Made by a program: the position numbers and the translations under genes. Source: Maribacter litoralis (GTDB lineage: Bacteria; Bacteroidota; Bacteroidia; Flavobacteriales; Flavobacteriaceae). Taken from it: DNA of 64,000 bases. The DNA lies in the NCBI RefSeq assembly GCF_003075045.1, contig NZ_QCZD01000001.1:372001-436000 (forward strand), in the 5' to 3' direction. Below are positions 59,605 to 64,000 of the stretch, piece by piece (position 1 is the first letter of the stretch; each line of letters begins with the position of its first letter). Under the pieces are notes generated by a model. The model was not told the origin of the DNA. It saw nothing but the letters and a program-made list of their open reading frames with translations, and ran no database searches.

Positions 59605-61641
59605 ATGAAAAAAGACAACCTAAAGCATAGAGATATTAATTGGCTCTATTTCAATGAGCGTGTACTGCTTGAAGCTAAAAGTGCCGACACCCCATTATTG
59701 GAGCGGTTAAAATTCTTGGCAATATTTTCTTCAAACCTCGATGAGTATTTTAAAGTTCGTGTATCTCAGCTACGTCAAATAAAAAACCTTGACAAGAAGT
59801 TCCGTAAGAAATTAATGTTCAAGGCAAATTCTACGCTTCAGCATATTCTACAAATTATCAACCAACAGCAGGTGGAATTTGGCAAGGTAATAGCTTCAAC
59901 CCTATCGGAGCTTGAAGAACATAATATTTTCATTAGGAATACTTCTAACTTCACACCAGAGCAAAAGAATTTTTTAGAAGAATTGTTCGATAAAGACATT
60001 AAGGAAGCTTGTGAAATACATGACGGGAACGCCATTTTGACCGACGGTGCACTGTATCTTGCAGTTACGCACCCGAACAGTGAGTATAGCATTGTAAAAA
60101 TACCTACCGAAGAACAAGATCGCTTTATCGCATTACCGGGTAACGGACATCAATTTTGTTATGTAGATGATATAATACGATTGAATATAGAAAAATTGCT
60201 TCCTACAAAAGAGATTACAGACTGCTATTCCATTAAACTTTCTAGAGATGCCGAATTATATTTAGATGATGATTATTCTGATGTTGAGCTCGTTGAAAAA
60301 ATATACAATTCGTTAGACAAGCGTTTGTTCGGGCAAGCAACTAGGCTACTATATGATGAAACAATGCCCAGCTGGCTATTAGATGCCATGAAGCGCGATT
60401 TTAAACTAGGCGATGTTGATCTATCTCCAGGAGGAACTTATCATAATTTATCCGATTTTTTCTCTTTTCCTGCTCCAGAAGGCACAGAACATTTGCAATA
60501 TGTAGAAAAACCGGCTTTACCTCACCCAGAACTATCTTTTACCGACGATATTTTCAAAAGTATTGCCACAAAAGACCAATTGGTACATTTTCCGTATCAA
60601 GATTTTAAGGTAGTAGAAGATTTTTTGTCCGCAGCTGCAACCGACCCTACGGTAACTGCCATAAAAATGACAATCTACCGTATTGCCAAGTCCTCCTCAC
60701 TAGCAGATGCTATATTAACTGCTTTGGACAATAACAAAGAAGTTACTTTGTTCGTAGAGGCACAAGCAAGGTTCGACGAAGCCAATAATATTAAATGGGG
60801 ACGAATTTTTGAAGAGAAAGGAGCTAAAGTTATTTTCAGTATCCCACAAGTAAAGGTGCATTCAAAAATTGCCATGGTGTATAGAACGGAAGCTGAGATT
60901 GAAAAACGGTACGCTTATATCGGCACTGGCAATTTTAATGCTAAGACATCAAAAATATATTGTGATCACGGCTTATTTACAGCGCATAAAAAAATCACCA
61001 AAGATTTAGGACAGGTATTTCAAGTTTTAGAGCGTAAATTAATTGTACCTAAGTTAAAACGCTTACTAGTTTCACCGTTTACTACCAGAATTACGTTCAT
61101 GAATCTTATTCAAAACGAAATTAATTCTGCTTTAAACGGTAAGAAAGCTAGTATTACGGCAAAAATGAACAGCTTAGAGGATTCCAATATGATCAAGGCT
61201 CTCTATAGAGCTGCCAATGCCGGTGTTAACGTTAGGTTGATCGTAAGAGGCTTTTGCTGTTATCTAACTGCCAACGAAAACCCTGGTGATGGTATGAAAG
61301 AGAATGTATTCATTACCAGTATTGTAGATCGCTATCTGGAACATGGGCGTATATACCTGTTTGAAAATGGCGGAAACGAACTCATGTATATTGGATCTGC
61401 CGACTGGATGACGCGAAATCTTGATAGGCGCATAGAAGTGCTAACCCCAATATTGGATGAGGATATTTTTAATGAATTAAAGCATATTTTAACCTTACAA
61501 CTCAACGATAATCAGAAAGCGCGTGTATTGGACATAAACAACACGAATAAAAAGGTTAGCCTTAATGATGGTGATACCCCAATTAGATCACAATATGCCA
61601 TCTATGACTATTTAAAAAATAAATTGAATGAAAACCGTTAG
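59605..61641 (+). CDS. ppk1: Polyphosphate kinase PPK1
   Basis: 678 residues, full-length PPK1 in the four-domain layout. N-terminal domain RDINWLYFNERVLLEAKSADTP; catalytic C-terminal domains with autophosphorylated His near 419 (QVKVHSKIAMVYR), FVEAQARFDEANNIKWGRIFEEKGAK, GTGNFNAKTSKIYCDHGLF, and EHGRIYLFENGGNELMYIGSADWMTRNLDRR. It makes polyphosphate from ATP reversibly. The next gene overlaps by 14 bases. 55 bp after the phosphorylase gene. Confidence 0.97.
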   Translation: MKKDNLKHRDINWLYFNERVLLEAKSADTPLLERLKFLAIFSSNLDEYFKVRVSQLRQIKNLDKKFRKKLMFKANSTLQHILQIINQQQVEFGKVIASTLSELEEHNIFIRNTSNFTPEQKNFLEELFDKDIKEACEIHDGNAILTDGALYLAVTHPNSEYSIVKIPTEEQDRFIALPGNGHQFCYVDDIIRLNIEKLLPTKEITDCYSIKLSRDAELYLDDDYSDVELVEKIYNSLDKRLFGQATRLLYDETMPSWLLDAMKRDFKLGDVDLSPGGTYHNLSDFFSFPAPEGTEHLQYVEKPALPHPELSFTDDIFKSIATKDQLVHFPYQDFKVVEDFLSAAATDPTVTAIKMTIYRIAKSSSLADAILTALDNNKEVTLFVEAQARFDEANNIKWGRIFEEKGAKVIFSIPQVKVHSKIAMVYRTEAEIEKRYAYIGTGNFNAKTSKIYCDHGLFTAHKKITKDLGQVFQVLERKLIVPKLKRLLVSPFTTRITFMNLIQNEINSALNGKKASITAKMNSLEDSNMIKALYRAANAGVNVRLIVRGFCCYLTANENPGDGMKENVFITSIVDRYLEHGRIYLFENGGNELMYIGSADWMTRNLDRRIEVLTPILDEDIFNELKHILTLQLNDNQKARVLDINNTNKKVSLNDGDTPIRSQYAIYDYLKNKLNENR

Positions 61642-62473
61642 AATTATTGGAGTACCAGAGCATTTTAATCTTCCTTGGCATTTAGCCATAGAAGAAGGTG
61701 CATTTGAAGAACGTGGTATTCAGCTAGAATGGACAGATATACCCGAGGGTACTGGTAAAATGAGCCAAATGCTCAAGGATGGTGAAACCGATCTAGCTAT
61801 TATTTTAACAGAAGGTATTATAAAGAGTATTACAGAGGGCAATCCGGTAAAAATTATTCAGGAATATATTGCCTCTCCTCTACTTTGGGGTATTCACGTA
61901 GACGCCAAAAGTTCATTTAGCTCATTAAATGAATTAAAAGATACCACAGCTGCAATAAGTCGCTTTGGCAGCGGAAGCCACTTAATGGCTTACGTACAAG
62001 CCAAACAGATGGGTTGGGATACCAACACCTTAAAATTCAACATCATCAACAATATTAATGGAGCAATCGAAGGCTTGGCATCCGGCGAAGCAGATTATTT
62101 TATGTGGGAACGTTTTACCACTAAACCTTTAGTGGACAATGGCACTTTTAAGCATTTAGGAAATTGCCCTACACCCTGGCCTTGTTTTGTACTTGTAGGA
62201 ACCGATTCTTTTATTAAGGAAAACAACGGAATCTTAAATCATATTCTTGACGTCATCAATACCTATACAGCAGAATTTAAGCAAATTCCTAAAATAGATA
62301 CCACCCTTGCCAACAGGTATCATCAAAAATTGGAAGATATTCAAGAATGGTTGCAAATAACGGAATGGAGCCAAAAACAACTACCAGAAGAGGTGTTACG
62401 CAATGTTCAAAAAACATTACGGGAATTAAACCTTATAGAAGATTCAATTCCCGTAACGGATATTTTGAAATAG
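61628..62473 (+). CDS. Periplasmic-binding-like protein (NMT1/ThiY-like, cytoplasmic)
   Basis: 281 residues, no signal peptide: VRIIGVPEHFNLPWHLAIEEGAFEERGIQLEWTDIPEG, then MLKDGETDLAIILTEGII and AISRFGSGSHLMAYVQAKQMGW follow the ABC-type periplasmic-binding fold (NMT1/ThiY-like). Without a signal it may sense or bind a small ligand in the cytoplasm. It overlaps the ppk1 end by 14 bases, so is co-translated. Not obviously linked to the thiamine operon; the ligand is unknown. Confidence 0.8.
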   Translation: MKTVRIIGVPEHFNLPWHLAIEEGAFEERGIQLEWTDIPEGTGKMSQMLKDGETDLAIILTEGIIKSITEGNPVKIIQEYIASPLLWGIHVDAKSSFSSLNELKDTTAAISRFGSGSHLMAYVQAKQMGWDTNTLKFNIINNINGAIEGLASGEADYFMWERFTTKPLVDNGTFKHLGNCPTPWPCFVLVGTDSFIKENNGILNHILDVINTYTAEFKQIPKIDTTLANRYHQKLEDIQEWLQITEWSQKQLPEEVLRNVQKTLRELNLIEDSIPVTDILK

Positions 62474-62478
62474 AAATT

Positions 62479-62907
62479 TTATATTGCCGCTAAACTAAAA
62501 TGCTTTTGTATCAGCGCTTTAAAGGTTTCGTCTGAAAGAGGTTTCTGTGCATAATCTGCAACATACTTATTAGTGTTCGCTCTTTCTTTATCATCCTGAT
62601 TATCACTAATAGTAACAAGTACTATGGTAATTTGATCTTTAAGCTTTTTAGGTACCATATCTTCATAAGCCTTCATAAACTGCCATCCGTCCATTACGGG
62701 CATCCTAAGATCTAACATGACCATACAGGGCAACTCCAACTTCTCTTGACCTTTACCTAAAATAAAATCCAAAGCTTCTTGACCGTTTAAAGCCGAATTA
62801 ATGTTAACGTCCATATCAAGCTTATTGATGAAAATGGAATGCAAAAAGTTGCTTGCATCATCATCATCGACCAGTAAAATCGTATTCAGCCTTTCTAAGT
62901 TATTCAT
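62479..62907 (-). CDS. Single-domain response regulator
   Basis: 142-residue CheY-type receiver: acidic pocket DDDD at 14-17 (LLVDDDDASN), phospho-acceptor Asp66 (CMVMLDLRMPVMDGW), conserved Thr/Ser near 99 and Lys122 (YAQKPLSDE). No output domain. Conventional for response regulators paired with hybrid kinases. Convergent with the binding-protein gene (5 bp); no kinase beside it. Confidence 0.92.
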   Translation of the reverse strand: MNNLERLNTILLVDDDDASNFLHSIFINKLDMDVNINSALNGQEALDFILGKGQEKLELPCMVMLDLRMPVMDGWQFMKAYEDMVPKKLKDQITIVLVTISDNQDDKERANTNKYVADYAQKPLSDETFKALIQKHFSLAAI

Positions 62908-62991
62908 TTAATTAGTAGTTTTTAAGTTGTTAGATTGAGTGGTGTACCCTTCGATACCAACTAAATTTAAAGAATTTATTTATTATCTAAC

Positions 62992-63657
62992 TTACCACGT
63001 GATCTTTTTATTGCCTAAATCATCTAAAATTTTATTGCAAACAGAAAAATGCCGATTGCCAAACCAATAGCCACGATTGGCACTTAATGGAGAAGGATGC
63101 CCCGATGTTAGAATGGTATGATTCTTTTTATTGATCAACTTTGCCTTTTTCTTGGCAAAACCGCCCCACAGCAGAAAAACCAAGCGTTCGCTATTTTCAG
63201 AAAGTTTCGAAATCACGGCATCCGTAAACATTTCCCATCCCATCTTTTGGTGACTTCCGGGTTCATGTTCCCTAACGGTAAGCGTAGCATTTAAAAGCAA
63301 CACACCTTGTTTTGCCCATTTTTCCAGATTTCCACTTTCAGGATAGGTTTTGCCTATATCACTCTCCAACTCCTTAAAAATATTGACCAAGGAAGGCGGA
63401 TGTTTTATACCATCTTTCACCGAAAAACATAATCCGTTTGCCTGATTAGGACCGTGATACGGATCCTGACCAATGATAACCACTTTTACCTTATCGAATT
63501 CACAATGATTAAAAGCCGCACATACATCCGATTCATTAGGATAACAGGTGTGTTCGCTATACTCTTTAGTTACAAATTGCATCAAATTTTTAAAATAAGG
63601 CTTTTCAAATTCATCATTAAGCTGATGTTGCCAACTTTGAGATAGGTTCATTTTCAT
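62992..63657 (-). CDS. ung: Uracil-DNA glycosylase
   Basis: 221 residues, family-1 UNG. VVIIGQDPYHGPNQANGLCFSVKDG holds the catalytic Asp (water-activating) in GQDPYHG; LLLNATLTV, and the HPSPLSANRGYWFGN leucine-loop motif follow. It removes uracil from DNA to start base-excision repair. Start at 63657 gives MKMN; the ATG two codons later is equally plausible. The gene is monocistronic. Confidence 0.98.
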   Translation of the reverse strand: MKMNLSQSWQHQLNDEFEKPYFKNLMQFVTKEYSEHTCYPNESDVCAAFNHCEFDKVKVVIIGQDPYHGPNQANGLCFSVKDGIKHPPSLVNIFKELESDIGKTYPESGNLEKWAKQGVLLLNATLTVREHEPGSHQKMGWEMFTDAVISKLSENSERLVFLLWGGFAKKKAKLINKKNHTILTSGHPSPLSANRGYWFGNRHFSVCNKILDDLGNKKITW

Positions 63658-63828
63658 GCTAACAAATATTTTCCTCTTTAAAATTCAAATGTAATATTAT
63701 GACATTCACCAATCAAAAAATAAAAACCAATTAAACGCTATTCAATAATTTTTCTTTTTACCATTAAAATGCAATAGCGCATATAAAGCTATAAGTGCCT
63801 TGCCTTATTAGATTTCATCGGCAATGCG

Positions 63829-63836
63829 TACCTTTG
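63829..63836 (+). promoter_or_regulatory. Candidate -7 element TACCTTTG
   Basis: Matches TAnnTTTG, 19 bp before the GTG start of the mutS2 gene; the only promoter-like element in the region. Confidence 0.4.
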
Positions 63837-63855
63837 TAACTTATTTAGACATCAC

Positions 63856-64000
63856 GTGGCCAACATACATTCCAAAACATTACAAGACCTAGAGTTTCCT
63901 TCAGTATTACAACAAGTATCGGCTAGGTGCCATACCGAGTTGGGTAAAGAAGCGGCATTGCATATCGCCCCTTTCATTACAGAAGAAGTCATAAAAATTG
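63856..64000 (+). CDS. mutS2: MutS2-type ATPase, N-terminal fragment (runs off the right edge)
   Basis: The frame opens at GTG 63856 and reads ANIHSKTLQDLEFPSVLQQV, then SARCHTELGKEAALHIAPFI. This 'LQDLEFPxVLxQ' opening is typical of MutS2 of Bacteroidota, a MutS-family ATPase acting on recombination intermediates or stalled ribosomes. Only 48 residues are visible; the ATPase, and the Smr domain at the end, lie outside the window. Confidence 0.75.
   Translation, partial: MANIHSKTLQDLEFPSVLQQVSARCHTELGKEAALHIAPFITEEVIKI

Noticed and set aside
61628..62473. Periplasmic HMP-binding protein linked to the thiamine operon
   Set aside because: No signal peptide, no permease or ATPase beside it, and it is coupled to ppk1, so the thiamine link is not supported.

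Overview
The window is chromosomal DNA from a member of the Bacteroidota, most likely a marine Flavobacteriaceae (Maribacter/Zobellia-like; the genus is a guess). The evidence is the AT-rich sequence, the TAnnTTTG promoter elements, the many SPI/SPII secreted proteins, an ECF sigma/FecR pair, a Lacal_2735-type small protein, a DUF5995 protein and the fused two-domain E1 dehydrogenase. No tRNA, rRNA, CRISPR array, transposase or integrase was seen.

Layout. 0-4.3 kb: FecR-type anti-sigma factor (cut by the edge), ECF sigma factor, a secreted protein, a TPR histidine kinase and a response regulator. 4.6-9.8 kb: DUF1080 lipoprotein, DUF5995 protein, small protein, flavin oxidoreductase, AraC regulator and a secreted probable outer-membrane protein. 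9.8-12.7 kb: tight operon of alpha/beta hydrolase, cupin, CMD protein and second cupin. 12.7-16.3 kb: thiamine operon thiS-thiE-like-thiE-thiG-thiH behind a TPP riboswitch with its own intrinsic terminator; thiC and thiD are not between thiS and thiE. 16.5-19.8 kb: serine hydrolase, SDR, membrane protein and a caspase-fold-like protein. 19.9-22.8 kb: Crp/Fnr regulator, MFS exporter and luciferase-like oxidoreductase, with striking palindromes between them.

22.8-36.6 kb is an accessory region of gene modules separated by degenerate dispersed repeats: a lipoprotein; a WG-repeat protein; an AAA_13/RloC-like ATPase translationally coupled to a (frameshifted) DUF2130 nuclease-like protein, a candidate anti-phage pair; and a three-gene cluster of a predicted beta-barrel and two secreted coiled-coil proteins that share an unusual Cys-x8-Cys-x2-[N/D]-Pro cap. 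The region ends in 1.3 kb of non-coding repeats, including a 141-bp tandem array.

36.6-43.3 kb: copper ATPase, AraC-type regulator with a metal-binding-like N-terminus, two FKBP isomerases, TlpA thioredoxin and a beta-propeller lipoprotein. 43.5-47.1 kb: small envelope proteins, a ribosome hibernation factor and TerC. 47.1-52.8 kb: a type III polyketide synthase cluster (flavoprotein, methyltransferase, type III PKS, enoyl-reductase-like SDR, dehydratase, ketosynthase, ACP), probably making a modified aromatic lipid. 52.9-64 kb: OmpA lipoprotein, lipocalin-like lipoprotein, fused alpha-keto-acid dehydrogenase E1, 2OG-Fe(II) oxygenase, SUI1/eIF1 homologue, DUF1835 protein, nucleoside phosphorylase, polyphosphate kinase, periplasmic-binding-like protein, response regulator, uracil-DNA glycosylase and the start of mutS2.

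All calls rest on reading the sequence and recalled family features; no database search was run.
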